Positions 30,376 through 45,853 of a DNA stretch of 64,000 nucleotides are shown piece by piece. A model generated the notes under the pieces. The model was not told the DNA's origin, did no database searches, and worked only from the letters and a program-made list of their open reading frames with translations. Source of the stretch: Chitinophaga pinensis (GTDB lineage Bacteria > Pseudomonadota > Gammaproteobacteria > Burkholderiales > Burkholderiaceae_C); the NCBI GenBank assembly GCA_943326015.2, contig CALPRQ020000011.1, positions 1-64,000 on the forward strand, read 5' to 3'. The translations under genes and the position numbers were made by a program. Position 1 is the first letter of the stretch. The number at the start of each line of letters is the position of its first letter.

Positions 30376-31858
30376 CTCCCACCGGCCGGCCCGCCAGCGC
30401 GGCACGACCGCGTTCGGCCTGTTCCAGCGCGAGCAGCGCAGCCTGTTCGGCGAGATCCTGGATTGGATGCTGACGCCCTTGCTGCTGCTGTGGCCGCTGT
30501 CGCTGGCGCTGACCTGGTTCGTGGCCCAGGGCATCGCCAACAAGCCCTTCGACCGGGCGCTCGAATTCAACCTGCAGGCGCTGACGCAGTTCGTCGTGCT
30601 GCGCGGCGCGCAGCCGCAGTTCAACCTCACCCCGCAGGCGCGCGATCTGCTGCGCGCCGACGACACCGATCAGGTCTTCTACGTGGTGCGCAAGGCCGAC
30701 GGCCAGTTCATCAGCGGCGACCCCGAGTTCCCGGCTCCGCCCAACTATGTCCTGGCCGACGCCGGGCCGGTGCGCCTGCGCGACGATCTGATCCGCGGCG
30801 AGGACGTGCGCGTGGCCTATACCTGGATCGCGCGCGGCGAGCGCGACGAGCAGCTGGTGCTGCTGCAGGTCGCCGAGACGCTGGGCAAGCGCTCGCGGCT
30901 GGCGACCGAGATCATCAAGGGCGTGATGGTGCCGCAGTTCGTCACGCTGCCGCTGGCCGTGCTGCTGGTCTGGATGGCGCTGGTGCGCGGCATCCGGCCA
31001 CTCAACGAGCTCGAACAGCGCATCCGTGCCCGCCAGCCCGACGACCTCAGTCCGCTGGAGCAGGAATCGATCCCGCAGGAGGTCACGCCGCTGGTCGGGT
31101 CGATCAATGACCTGCTGGAACGGCTCAAGGTTTCGCTGACGACGCAACGGCGCTTCCTGGCCGATGCGGCGCACCAGCTCAAGACGCCGCTGGCGGGCTT
31201 GCGCATGCAGGCCGACCTGGCGTTGCGGGCGCAGGACCCCGAAGAGACCCGGCGCTGCCTGCAGCAGATCACGCGCTCCAGCGTGCGCGCCACCCACACC
31301 GTCAGCCAGCTGCTGTCACTGGCGCGCGCCGAAACCACCGGGCGCGCCCTGCCGAGCGAGCCGGTGGACCTCGGCGACCTGGCGACCGAGGTGATCGCCG
31401 ACTCCTTCCCGCTGGCGCAGGACAAGCGGATCGACCTCGGCTACGAGGGGCCGGACCGCATGCCCGAGTCCTGCCTGCTGCAGGGCAACCCGACGCTGCT
31501 GCAGGAGCTGGTGCGCAACCTGGTCGACAACGCCATCCATTACACGCCGGCCGGCGGCATCGTGACGGTGCGCCTGACGCTGGATGGTGACAGCGGGGCC
31601 CAGCAGCTGGAGGTCGAGGACAACGGTCCCGGCATCCCGGAGTCCGAGCGCGAGCTGGTGCTGCAGCCCTTCTACCGCGTGCTGGGCAGCAACGTCGATG
31701 GTTCGGGCCTGGGCCTGGCCATCGTCAGCGAGGTCGCGCAGCAGTACCGCGCCAAGGTCGAGCTGGGCGATGCGCACCCGGAGCAGGGCGCGCGCCGCGG
31801 CCTCAAGGTCACGGTGCGCTTTCCGCCACGGCTGGCGTCGGCCGCCGAATACCGCTAG
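30356..31858 (+). CDS. Sensor histidine kinase (2CSK_N type)
   Basis: A 500-residue inner-membrane kinase if translated from TTG 30356 (MKKSPADSHRPARQRGTTAF). It has TM1 (WMLTPLLLLWPLSLALTWFVA), a periplasmic 2CSK_N-type sensor region, TM2 (FVTLPLAVLLVWMALV), HAMP, H-box FLADAAHQLKTPLAGLRMQAD, N-box LVRNLVDNAIHYTP, and G boxes DNGPGIPE and GSGLGLAIV. Paired with the upstream regulator by overlap. The start is uncertain: there is no good RBS for TTG and an ATG at 30467 would give a version lacking the first 37 residues. The 2CSK_N domain occurs in TctE-like kinases for tricarboxylates, but the ligand cannot be inferred. Confidence 0.88.
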   Translation: MKKSPADSHRPARQRGTTAFGLFQREQRSLFGEILDWMLTPLLLLWPLSLALTWFVAQGIANKPFDRALEFNLQALTQFVVLRGAQPQFNLTPQARDLLRADDTDQVFYVVRKADGQFISGDPEFPAPPNYVLADAGPVRLRDDLIRGEDVRVAYTWIARGERDEQLVLLQVAETLGKRSRLATEIIKGVMVPQFVTLPLAVLLVWMALVRGIRPLNELEQRIRARQPDDLSPLEQESIPQEVTPLVGSINDLLERLKVSLTTQRRFLADAAHQLKTPLAGLRMQADLALRAQDPEETRRCLQQITRSSVRATHTVSQLLSLARAETTGRALPSEPVDLGDLATEVIADSFPLAQDKRIDLGYEGPDRMPESCLLQGNPTLLQELVRNLVDNAIHYTPAGGIVTVRLTLDGDSGAQQLEVEDNGPGIPESERELVLQPFYRVLGSNVDGSGLGLAIVSEVAQQYRAKVELGDAHPEQGARRGLKVTVRFPPRLASAAEYR

Positions 31859-31879
31859 CGGCCAGACGCCTTCAGCCGT

Positions 31880-34600
<2,721 letters not shown>

Positions 34601-34616
34601 CTCTAGAATAGCTCCC

Positions 34617-34660
34617 GTGCGCGCGCATGACGCGCGCCTGTATGTGTGCGCACACGCGCA
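34617..34660. repeat. Alternating purine-pyrimidine tract between topB and SET gene
   Basis: The divergent promoter region contains GTGCGCGCGCATG (34617-34629) and TATGTGTGCGCACACGCGCA (34641-34660), both strictly alternating purine and pyrimidine; the second includes the 12-bp palindrome GTGTGCGCACAC. Such tracts can flip to Z-DNA or cruciform under negative supercoiling. Here they lie immediately upstream of a topoisomerase gene. Confidence 0.6.
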
Positions 34661-34693
34661 CCTGCATGAATTCACCTTACCAAATTTTGGCGC

Positions 34694-35236
34694 ATGGCCG
34701 ACGCTCCTGAACTTTCTTCCTCCGCAGGTGCCGCCAGGCCGCGCCGCCGGCTGCAGGTGCGCCGCTCGGGCGTGCATGGCAAGGGCGTGTTCGCCGTCGT
34801 CGATCTGGCGGCGGGCGAGGTCCTGATCGAATATACCGGCGAGGTCATCAGCTGGGACGAGGCGCTGCGCCGTCACCCGCATGACCCGGCCCAGCCCAAC
34901 CACACCTTCTACTTCCATATCGACGACGGTCATGTGATCGACGGCGGCCAGGGCGGCAATTCCTCGCGCTGGATCAACCACAGCTGCGAGCCCAACTGCG
35001 AGGCCGAGGAGGACCAGCGCAAGCGGGTCTTCATCCATGCGCTGCGCGACATCGCGGCCGGCGAGGAGCTGTTCTTCGACTACGGCCTGGTGGTCGACGA
35101 GCGCTACACGGCCAAGCTCAAGGCCGAGTACGCTTGCCATTGCGGCAGCGCACAGTGTCGCGGCACCATGCTGGCGCCCAAGCGGCCGCGCGCGGCGCCG
35201 GCCTTGCGTCAGACCAAACCGAAAGCCAGCGTCTGA
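34694..35236 (+). CDS. SET-domain protein-lysine methyltransferase
   Basis: A 180-residue protein with a compact, complete SET domain: SAM-binding GVHGKGVFAVVDLAAGEVLIEYTGEVI (about 25-50), pseudoknot NSSRWINHSCEPNCEAE (about 97-113), catalytic ELFFDYG (about 133-139) and a post-SET CHCGSAQCRGTML zinc motif (about 153-165). Such enzymes use SAM to methylate protein lysines. The basic C-terminal tail is PKRPRAAPALRQTKPK. It is divergent from topB, whose Lys-rich tail is a possible substrate (inference). The next gene, birA, starts within its stop codon (TGATG), a tight coupling. Confidence 0.9.
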   Translation: MADAPELSSSAGAARPRRRLQVRRSGVHGKGVFAVVDLAAGEVLIEYTGEVISWDEALRRHPHDPAQPNHTFYFHIDDGHVIDGGQGGNSSRWINHSCEPNCEAEEDQRKRVFIHALRDIAAGEELFFDYGLVVDERYTAKLKAEYACHCGSAQCRGTMLAPKRPRAAPALRQTKPKASV

Positions 35237-36066
35237 TGAGCCTTGATTCCGTTGACCTGGGCGGCGCCGCGCTGCGCGCGCTCACCCGTCAGGCCGAGGG
35301 TCTGTGGCAGGCGGTCCAGCCGAGCTGGCCCGACTTCTCGGTCGAGGTGCTGCCGAGCATCGACTCGACCAACACCGAGCTGATGCGGCGCGCGCGCGCC
35401 GGTGATCGTTCGCCCACGCTGCTGGTCGCGCTGGAGCAGAGCGCCGGGCGTGGCCGGCGCGGCAAGCAGTGGCACAGCCGGCCTGGCGGCTCGCTGACCT
35501 TCTCGCTCGGGCTGCCCTACCAACCGGCGGACTGGTCCGGCCTGTCGCTGGCGGTCGGCGTCAGCCTGGCCGAAAGCCTGCACCCCGAGCTCAGGCTCAA
35601 GTGGCCCAACGACCTCTGGTGGCGTGGCCGCAAGCTGGGCGGCATCCTGATCGAGGCCGCGATCTCGGGCCAGCAGCGCTACGCGGTGATCGGTGTCGGC
35701 CTGAACGTCGAGTTGCCCGAGCTGCGACCGGACTCCGGCCTGGTCGATGAGGCCGCCGCCCTGGCCCTGCCGCCGGTGCCGCCCGCCGCGCTGCAGGAAC
35801 TGGACCCCGGCCGCGACGCCGGCCACTGGCTGGCCGCGGTGGTGCCGGCGCTGGTGCAGAACCTGCAGGCCTTCGAGCGCGCGGGCTTTGCTGCCTTCGC
35901 CGCCCGTTTTGCCGCCCGCGATGCCCTGGCCGGCCTGGAGCTGCGCCTGTCCGACGGCCAGCAGGGGCAGGCTGCGGGCGTCGGGCCGGACGGTGCGCTG
36001 CGGCTGCGCACCGCCGCCGGCCTGGTCGACATCACGAGCGCCGAAGTCAGCGTGCGCCCGCGCTGA
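35236..36066 (+). CDS. birA: Biotin-[acetyl-CoA-carboxylase] ligase
   Basis: A 276-residue ligase that activates biotin with ATP and attaches it to the biotin carboxyl carrier protein. Core motifs: STNTELMRRA, LEQSAGRGRRGKQWHS (biotin-5'-AMP loop), SLTFSLGLP, LKWPNDLWWRGRKLGGILIE and VIGVGLNV. There is no N-terminal HTH, so it does not act as a biotin-operon repressor as E. coli BirA does. The C-terminal SH3-like domain is present. ATG 35236 overlaps the SET gene stop by one base. Confidence 0.93.
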   Translation: MSLDSVDLGGAALRALTRQAEGLWQAVQPSWPDFSVEVLPSIDSTNTELMRRARAGDRSPTLLVALEQSAGRGRRGKQWHSRPGGSLTFSLGLPYQPADWSGLSLAVGVSLAESLHPELRLKWPNDLWWRGRKLGGILIEAAISGQQRYAVIGVGLNVELPELRPDSGLVDEAAALALPPVPPAALQELDPGRDAGHWLAAVVPALVQNLQAFERAGFAAFAARFAARDALAGLELRLSDGQQGQAAGVGPDGALRLRTAAGLVDITSAEVSVRPR

Positions 36067-36150
36067 CGGCGCCTGCCCGGGCGCTCGGTGCTGCCGGTGC
36101 CAAGCCGGCACAATCACGGTTTTCTTTTCCATCCCGCCTCGAAAGTCCCC

Positions 36151-36627
36151 ATGCAAATCACCAAAGACACCGTCGTCACGATCAGCTACCAGGTCACCGA
36201 CGCCCAGGGCAAGCTGCTCGAAACCAGCCCCGAGCCGATGGCCTACCTGCACGGCGGCTACGGCAACACCTTCGAGAAGATCGAGGCCGCGCTGGAAGGC
36301 CAGCAGGCCGGTTTCGCGACCACCGTGGTGCTGGAACCCTCCGATGCTTTCGGCGAGCGCGACGAGAGCCTGGTGCAGACCATCTCCAAGGCCGATTTCC
36401 CGCCCGGCGTCAAGGTCGGCGGCACCCTGCGCGGCGTGGCCGATGACGGTGGCGAGCGCATCTTCACCGTGGTCAAGATCAAGGGCCAGCAGGTGATCCT
36501 GGACGGCAACCACCCGCACGCCGGCAAGACGCTGCGCTTCAGCCTCAAGGTCGAGGCGGTGCAGGCCGCGTCGGCCGAGGAAGTCGCGCACGGCCACGCG
36601 CATGGCGCGCACGGCCACCAGCACTGA
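36151..36627 (+). CDS. FKBP-type peptidyl-prolyl isomerase, SlyD-like
   Basis: A 158-residue protein with SlyD architecture: FKBP half-domains MQITKDTVVTISYQVTDAQGKLLETS.. and GKTLRFSLKVEAV flanking an insert-in-flap chaperone segment (FGERDESLVQTISKADFP ... GVADDGGERIFTVVKIKGQQVILDGNHPHAG). The C terminus AHGHAHGAHGHQH is His-rich as in SlyD, where it binds Ni/Zn and may supply metal to hydrogenase or urease. It catalyses proline isomerisation in the cytoplasm. The start MQITKDT is used; the upstream extension is not. It follows birA after 85 bp. Confidence 0.9.
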   Translation: MQITKDTVVTISYQVTDAQGKLLETSPEPMAYLHGGYGNTFEKIEAALEGQQAGFATTVVLEPSDAFGERDESLVQTISKADFPPGVKVGGTLRGVADDGGERIFTVVKIKGQQVILDGNHPHAGKTLRFSLKVEAVQAASAEEVAHGHAHGAHGHQH

Positions 36628-36841
36628 GTCGGGTGGCTGGGGTATTCCTTGCATGATTTCAAATCGGAAGTCAAGTCTGGAATGCCCTGGGAAATTGCTG
36701 GATTTTTCTTGACCGATTTGGCGGTTTCACTAAAATTAGAATTTCTGATGGTAGTGATTTGCTAAATCCTTCATCGAACATTCGATGGAATGCTCGGTCC
36801 GGGGGCAATCCCACGCGGGCCTGGTAGTGCCCGAAGAAGAG

Positions 36842-38434
36842 ATGACGATGATGAACTTGCGTGACATGCCGGTCCGGCTCAGGCTGACCTTGGCCTTTGG
36901 CGGTATTGCGGCCTTGGCGTTGTTGGTTTCCGTGCTGTCGCTGATGGCGCTCAACGCTGCCAACCAGCGCTTCATGGACTATATCGACGGACTCAATGCG
37001 CGTTCCACGCTGGCGAGTCATGTCCAGGACGCCGTCAATCGCCGGGCCATTGCCGCCCGCAACCTCGTGCTGGTCAGCAAGCCGGAAGATCTGGCGATTG
37101 AGACTGCCAATGTCAAGAAGGCGCACGAGGAGGTCCAGTCCAGTCTGGCCAAGCTCACGCAGATGATGGTCAGTGCCACCCATACCGCCGCACAGGCCCG
37201 TCAACTGGTCGCCGACATCGATCGCATCGAGCAGCGCTATGGTCCGGTGGCGCAGTCCATCGTCGAGCTGGCGCTGCAGGGCAGGCATGCCGAGGCCATC
37301 GCCAAGATGAACGATGAGTGCCGCCCGCTGCTGGCCGAGCTGCTCAAGGCCAGCCGTGCCTATGAGGATGTGACCGAAGCCCGCACTGCCGAGTTGAAGC
37401 AGGAGGCCGAAGATGCTTATCTGGCGCAGAAGATCAAGCTGATCGCCGTCTCTCTGGTCGCCATCGGCGCTGCCCTGTTGGCGGGCTGGCTGGTCGCGCG
37501 CAGCATCACCACCCCGCTGGGCCGGGCCGTCGCGGTGGCCGACTGCATTGCCGGCGGTGATCTGGGCAACCGGATCGAAGTGGCTTCCCGCGACGAGACC
37601 GGCCAGTTGCTGCGCTCGCTCGACCGCATGCAGAGCGGCCTGGTCAAGACGGTCCAGGCGGTTCTTTCCAGTGCCGATGGCGTGGCCTCGGCCAGCACCC
37701 AGATCGCGCAGGGCAACCTGGACCTGTCGTCCCGCACCGAGCACCAGGCCAGCGCGCTGGAGGAAACCTCGGCCTCGATGGAGCAGCTGGGCTCGACCGT
37801 GCGGCAGAACTCGGACAACGCGCGCCAGGCCAACCAGCTGGCCCAGAGCGCCAGCGAGATCGCGGTCAAGGGCGGCGAGATGGTGGCCCAGGTGGTCGAC
37901 ACCATGAAGGGCATCAACGACAGCTCGCGCCGCATTGCCGACATCATCGGCGTCATCGATGGCATCGCCTTCCAGACCAACATCCTGGCCTTGAACGCCT
38001 CGGTGGAGGCCGCGCGGGCCGGCGAGCAGGGGCGCGGCTTTGCCGTGGTGGCGGCCGAAGTGCGCAGTCTGGCGGTGCGCAGCGCCGAGGCGGCCAAGGA
38101 GATCAAGGGTCTGATCACGACCAGCGTCGATCGCGTCGAGCAGGGCTCGGTGCAGGTGGACCAGGCCGGCGTGACCATGAACGAGGTGGTGGCGGGCATC
38201 CGGCGCGTGACCGACATCATGGGCGAGATCAGCGCGGCCAGCGTCGAGCAAAGCGCGGGCGTGGGGCAGGTCGGCGAAGCCGTGATGCAGATGGACCAGG
38301 CCACGCAGCAGAACGCCGCGCTGGTCGAGCAGATGGCTGCCGCCGCGACCAGCCTGAAGGATCAGGCGCAGGAATTGATCCAGTCGGTGGCGGTGTTCAA
38401 GCTGGGTGAGCACGAAGTCCGGAAAACCGCCTGA
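36842..38434 (+). CDS. Methyl-accepting chemotaxis protein (four-helix-bundle sensor)
   Basis: A 530-residue receptor. TM1 about residues 14-33 ([19 protein letters not shown]), a periplasmic four-helix-bundle domain (4HB_MCP_1-like, about 34-200), TM2 ([21 protein letters not shown]), HAMP, and a long cytoplasmic coiled coil with the hairpin tip [44 protein letters not shown]. Methylation-site-like [13 protein letters not shown] is present. It signals to CheA/CheW. Three in-frame ATGs (36842, 36848, 36851) follow GAAGAAGAG; the exact start is undecided. Its 3' third forms a nearly identical inverted repeat with the receptor at 52.9-54.4 kb. Confidence 0.93.
   Translation: MTMMNLRDMPVRLRLTLAFGGIAALALLVSVLSLMALNAANQRFMDYIDGLNARSTLASHVQDAVNRRAIAARNLVLVSKPEDLAIETANVKKAHEEVQSSLAKLTQMMVSATHTAAQARQLVADIDRIEQRYGPVAQSIVELALQGRHAEAIAKMNDECRPLLAELLKASRAYEDVTEARTAELKQEAEDAYLAQKIKLIAVSLVAIGAALLAGWLVARSITTPLGRAVAVADCIAGGDLGNRIEVASRDETGQLLRSLDRMQSGLVKTVQAVLSSADGVASASTQIAQGNLDLSSRTEHQASALEETSASMEQLGSTVRQNSDNARQANQLAQSASEIAVKGGEMVAQVVDTMKGINDSSRRIADIIGVIDGIAFQTNILALNASVEAARAGEQGRGFAVVAAEVRSLAVRSAEAAKEIKGLITTSVDRVEQGSVQVDQAGVTMNEVVAGIRRVTDIMGEISAASVEQSAGVGQVGEAVMQMDQATQQNAALVEQMAAAATSLKDQAQELIQSVAVFKLGEHEVRKTA
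37745..38316 (+). repeat. Inverted repeat copy 1, inside chemoreceptor signalling domain
   Basis: These 572 bp coincide with the complement of 52979-53550 with only scattered differences, including at synonymous positions. The partner copy is on the opposite strand in the other chemoreceptor gene, 15 kb away. Near-identity at third positions indicates recent duplication or gene conversion. Confidence 0.85.
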
Positions 38435-38447
38435 TTCGCGGTCGTCG

Positions 38448-39059
38448 TCAGCAGTCCGCGCCGGGCCTTCGGGCCAAGGCCCAGGCGAACTGGGTGCCGT
38501 CCGGCACATCGGGCCAGCCGGCCAGGCCGGCCGACAGCTGGCAGGCCTGCAGGTGCTGCTGCCGCGCGGGTGACCATTCCTCCAGGCCTGAGCCCAGGCA
38601 TTTGCTGGCGGCCTCCATGCCAGCCCAGTCCTGTGCGAACTGTCGCGCGCGAGCGCCGGCCTCCAGCCTGGCCAGCCTGGCTGTGGCCTGCGGACCGAGG
38701 TAGAGCCGTGCGACGCCGTCCCAGTCTGGCAGCGGCGTGACGGCTGCCAGGTCGATGCCGATGCAGGCGCCCGGACAGATCCCGACGATCGCCTGTGCAC
38801 CGCAGTAGCTGATGCTCAGCGAAAGCGGCAGGCCTTGCCAGTCCGCGGCCAGCCGCGGCGGTTGACCGGCCTCGAACACCAGCCCCAGCTCGTCCGCGGG
38901 CGCTCCGAGATAGTGCGACAGCAGTCCGGACAGCAGCAGCCGGGCCTGCTGCCGCGCTCCGGCCCGTCCGTTTTCCTGACCAGCCTGGCAGCGCCAGACC
39001 AGCGGCTGGACAGGCGCGAGCGCGGGCCGCTCGTCGGGCCTCAGCAGCCGCCGCACCAT
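38448..39059 (-). CDS. 4'-phosphopantetheinyl transferase superfamily protein
   Basis: A 203-residue protein with the Sfp-type core: SLSISYCGAQAIVGICPGACIGIDLA (magnesium-binding GIDLA, about 91-105) and FAQDWAGMEAASKCLGSGL (WAxxEAxxK, about 138-156). It transfers phosphopantetheine from CoA onto a carrier-protein serine. It follows the 1323-residue synthetase with a 4-bp gap and same strand, so it is the obvious activating enzyme of that synthetase. In the GID motif the usual E is replaced by L-A (GIDLA versus GIDIE), an unusual feature that could affect the metal site. No other PPTase is in the window. Confidence 0.85.
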   Translation of the reverse strand: MVRRLLRPDERPALAPVQPLVWRCQAGQENGRAGARQQARLLLSGLLSHYLGAPADELGLVFEAGQPPRLAADWQGLPLSLSISYCGAQAIVGICPGACIGIDLAAVTPLPDWDGVARLYLGPQATARLARLEAGARARQFAQDWAGMEAASKCLGSGLEEWSPARQQHLQACQLSAGLAGWPDVPDGTQFAWALARRPGADC

Positions 39060-39063
39060 CGGG

Positions 39064-43035
<3,972 letters not shown>

Positions 43036-43226
43036 AGATCAACCATCAGCGTGAAATGGGATGACCGGCCGCCGCCTGCTGCCGGCATAGGTCAAACACT
43101 CGATTCTGCTTGAGATTTCCGGCGCCAGCTGATTTGCACCTTGCCGACCGGCAGTTTTAAGCCGTGCTGGCGGGTCCTGCGGGCATCCGGCCCGCCGTTT
43201 CAGCTATCCCGCCGCGGGGCATGGCA

Positions 43227-43814
43227 TCATCGCGTCGTCGGCACCAGGAAGCGGGCGGCTGCCAGCACCAGCAGCATCACCACGCCCGTGCCCAGGAAGT
43301 CGCCCAGCGCCATCGCCAGCGCGGAAGACCAGAGCGCCTCGCTGCTGCGCAGGCCCAGCGACCAGAACAAGCTGTTCATCACGACGCCGTGCAGCATGGT
43401 GTTGAACGCATCGATCTGCACGATATCCCAGAAGCTCAGGCCTTCGAGCGCAGAACCCAGCGCCTTGCGCCTGAGCATCCAGCTGACCACGAGCCAGGTC
43501 ATGCAGACCGACAGCGTCGCGTAGCCCAGCTGCCAGGGCAGCTCCAGCCCCGGCCAGAAGCGGGGTAACAGGCTGAACAATGCCAGGCCACAGCCCAGTG
43601 CACCACGCCAGTCCGCGATCATGAGCATGACCAGCTTGATGCCGGCCGGCAGGAAGATCAGGCTCACACCCTGTGCGTACAGTGCATAGGAATCGAGCCA
43701 TTCGTTGCACTCGTAGGCCAGCCAGTAGAGCGTGAAGCTCAGTGCGATCAAGCCAAGGTCGGGTGCTGTCAGCGGCGGGCGGGATGTCAGGGCGGTATCG
43801 GGGGAGGGGGGCAT
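43227..43814 (-). CDS. MASE1-like integral membrane protein
   Basis: A 195-residue protein from ATG 43814 (MPPSPDTALTSRPPL..). After a Pro-rich cytoplasmic N terminus there are about five TM helices; the segment YALYAQGVSLIFLPAGIKLVMLMIADWRGALGCGLALFSL resembles the first half of MASE1 sensor domains (LP.GI.LA.LLL.G.R.WPG). It has no kinase or cyclase domain attached, so it is a free-standing membrane sensor-like module of unknown function. The longer frame to 44033 has no support. It is not obviously in an operon with the synthetase (190-bp gap). Confidence 0.65.
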   Translation of the reverse strand: MPPSPDTALTSRPPLTAPDLGLIALSFTLYWLAYECNEWLDSYALYAQGVSLIFLPAGIKLVMLMIADWRGALGCGLALFSLLPRFWPGLELPWQLGYATLSVCMTWLVVSWMLRRKALGSALEGLSFWDIVQIDAFNTMLHGVVMNSLFWSLGLRSSEALWSSALAMALGDFLGTGVVMLLVLAAARFLVPTTR

Positions 43815-43963
43815 GTGCGCGGACGTCTCGGGAGGCAATGCCGTCCTGTCAGTGTTTGTCTGGCTAGGCGCTGGTGGTGGCTGGCTAGGGTCAAATTTGG
43901 ATTTTCGCAGCCGGTGCAGATTTGAACATCCCCTGTTTCGGGGAGGCCGCTGGTCCGTCCATG

Positions 43964-43982
43964 AAAAAACCCGCCACGCGGG
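43964..43982 (-). terminator. Intrinsic terminator downstream of the EF-hand gene
   Basis: On the minus strand CCCGC, loop GTG, GCGGG followed by TTTTTT. Short but GC-perfect 5-bp stem with U-tract, 75 bp after the stop of the EF-hand protein gene and upstream of the MASE1-like gene. Confidence 0.65.
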
Positions 43983-44056
43983 CGGATTCGGGGTGACGGG
44001 CCACCTGAGCGGGTGGCCGGGGTCGATTCTCAAGCGGGATGTCCGCGGCTCATGCC

Positions 44057-44947
44057 TCAGGCCGTGACGTTGATCGTCGAGCCGGTGCCGGGACCAAAGT
44101 CGCCGCTGGCGATCTTGGCGTACTGTTCGGTCAGTTGCTGGGCGAGCTTGCCGATCTCGGTCGCGTTCAGCGAGCCATTGGCGTCGCCGTCCGCCGCCTT
44201 CAACAGGTCCTGGATCGCCGTGCTGGCGGAGCTGGCGGCGGCGCGCTCGGCGGCGGATACCACGCCGTCCTCGTTGGTATCGAGCGGGTCGAGGTTGGCC
44301 GAGCTGCCGGACTGGATGGCGCTGCCGGCCGCGTTCACGCCACCCGCAGGAGGCGGGGGCGGGGGCATGCCGCCATGGCCATGGGCCTTGCCCGAGGAAC
44401 TGCCGGCCTGCAGTTCGGTCTGGCTCAGCTCGCCACTGCTGTCGCTGTCGAGCTGGGTGATCATGTCGTCAACCGACGCATCGCTGGTGCTCGAACTTCC
44501 CTGATCCTGCTTGATCTTGTCTGTGAAGGACTGCAATTCGCTCTTGCTGATGCCGCCGCTGCTGTCGCTGTCGATCTTGCCGAACAGGTCATCGGTGGAC
44601 TGGCTGCTGCTGGCCGAGCCCGAGCCGCGGGTCCGCAGGAAGTCCTGGGTCGAGCTCGGCGGCGGGAACATGCTTTTCATCACGCTGTCGAGCTCGGCGG
44701 AGCTCAAGGAGCCGTCCTTGTTGCCGTCGGACTTGCTCAGCAGTTCGGTCGTGCTGCTGTCGCTGCTGGTGCCGGTCTTCTTGGCGGCCTTGTCGAGCAG
44801 GGTCTGCAGTTCGGTCGCGTCCACACCGCCGCTGCCATCGGCATCGGCCTTCTGGAACATGCGCTCCTGCATCCTGGCCTGGCGGTTGCCTTGCAGGGCC
44901 TGTGTGTTGCTCCAATTGCTGCTGCTGACGCTGCCGATCGATGACAT
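44057..44947 (-). CDS. EF-hand protein with six calcium-binding loops
   Basis: A 296-residue low-complexity Ser/Gly-rich protein without a signal peptide (MSSIGSVSSSNWSNTQALQG..). Six canonical EF loops are readable: DADGSGGVDATE, DGNKDGSLSSAE, DSDSSGGISKSE, DSDSSGELSQTE, DTNEDGVVSAAE and DGDANGSLNATE, in three pairs separated by Ser-rich linkers and a PPPPPPAGG stretch. Loops have D/N at 1,3,5 and E at 12, so calcium binding is expected. Similar proteins, including XopAW-like ones, occur in Burkholderiales and Xanthomonas, possibly exported non-classically. Divergent from a two-component pair that may control it. ATG 44947 preferred. Confidence 0.8.
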   Translation of the reverse strand: MSSIGSVSSSNWSNTQALQGNRQARMQERMFQKADADGSGGVDATELQTLLDKAAKKTGTSSDSSTTELLSKSDGNKDGSLSSAELDSVMKSMFPPPSSTQDFLRTRGSGSASSSQSTDDLFGKIDSDSSGGISKSELQSFTDKIKQDQGSSSTSDASVDDMITQLDSDSSGELSQTELQAGSSSGKAHGHGGMPPPPPPAGGVNAAGSAIQSGSSANLDPLDTNEDGVVSAAERAAASSASTAIQDLLKAADGDANGSLNATEIGKLAQQLTEQYAKIASGDFGPGTGSTINVTA

Positions 44948-45112
44948 GATTTGCTTCCTTTTCCACGCGCGGTGCGTGAGCACCTGATTTCACTGCATCC
45001 AGTCTACGAATGCCGTGTAAGCCGCTTGTGTCCGGTTTGTATCGGGCTTGACATAAAACAGCCGGGCCGGTGCGAAACAATGCGATCCGGTTCCGCTTCT
45101 CCGTTTCCTCAC

Positions 45113-45853
45113 ATGCCCATGCCCCGCATCTTGCTGGTGGATGATGACCACGAAATCACCACCCTGCTGGCCGACTACCTCCAGCGTTACCATTTCTCGA
45201 CCGTTTGCGCCCATGATGCCGCCTCGATGCGGGAGGTGATGGCACGCGAGGCCGTGGACCTGGTCGTGCTCGACTGGATGCTGCCCGGCACCGATGGCCT
45301 GGCCCTGGCCCGGGAACTGCGCCTACGGGCCTGCCTGCTGCCCATCATCATGCTGACGGCCCGGGCCGGGGCTTTCGATTGCGTGCTCAGTCTGGAAAAC
45401 GGTGCCGACGACTACATGAGCAAACCGTTCGAACCGCGCGAGCTGGTGGCCCGGATTCAGGCGGTGCTGCGGCGCGTCCAGGCTCGCGCCCCGTCGCCCG
45501 TGGCCATGATGGCCGAGGTGATCGAGTTCGACGGCTGGCGCCTGCACCGCATGGAGCGGCATCTGAGCGCGCCCTCCGGCGTCGTGCTGCCGCTGTCGAA
45601 CGCCGAGTTCCGCCTGCTGGGCACTTTCCTGAACCATCCGCGTCAACTGCTGAGCCGCGAACAGCTGATGGACGAGGCGCGCGGCCGCAACATGGAGGCC
45701 TTCGATCGGAGCATCGATCTGCTGGTTTCGCGCCTGCGCCACAAGCTCGATCAGGGCGATGGGCCGACCGGCTTCATCAAGACCGTGCGCGGTCTGGGGT
45801 ACATGTTCCAGGCGCAAGCCATCCGCAAGTTGCAGGGCCAGGAATCCCGATGA
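45113..45853 (+). CDS. OmpR-family response regulator
   Basis: A 246-residue regulator (starts ATG 45113 or 45119, MPMPRILLVDDDHEITTLLADYLQ). Receiver: DDD pocket and phospho-acceptor in LVVLDWMLPGTDG (about residue 54), ILMLTARAG and DDYMSKPFEPREL. C-terminal wHTH with LSNAEFRLLGTFLNHPRQLLSREQLMDEARG and RSIDLLVSRLRHKL, TVRGLGYMFQ. Partner kinase follows with ATGA overlap. It lies divergent from the EF-hand gene, whose 165-bp promoter region it shares. Resembles RstA/OmpR type regulators. Confidence 0.92.
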   Translation: MPMPRILLVDDDHEITTLLADYLQRYHFSTVCAHDAASMREVMAREAVDLVVLDWMLPGTDGLALARELRLRACLLPIIMLTARAGAFDCVLSLENGADDYMSKPFEPRELVARIQAVLRRVQARAPSPVAMMAEVIEFDGWRLHRMERHLSAPSGVVLPLSNAEFRLLGTFLNHPRQLLSREQLMDEARGRNMEAFDRSIDLLVSRLRHKLDQGDGPTGFIKTVRGLGYMFQAQAIRKLQGQESR

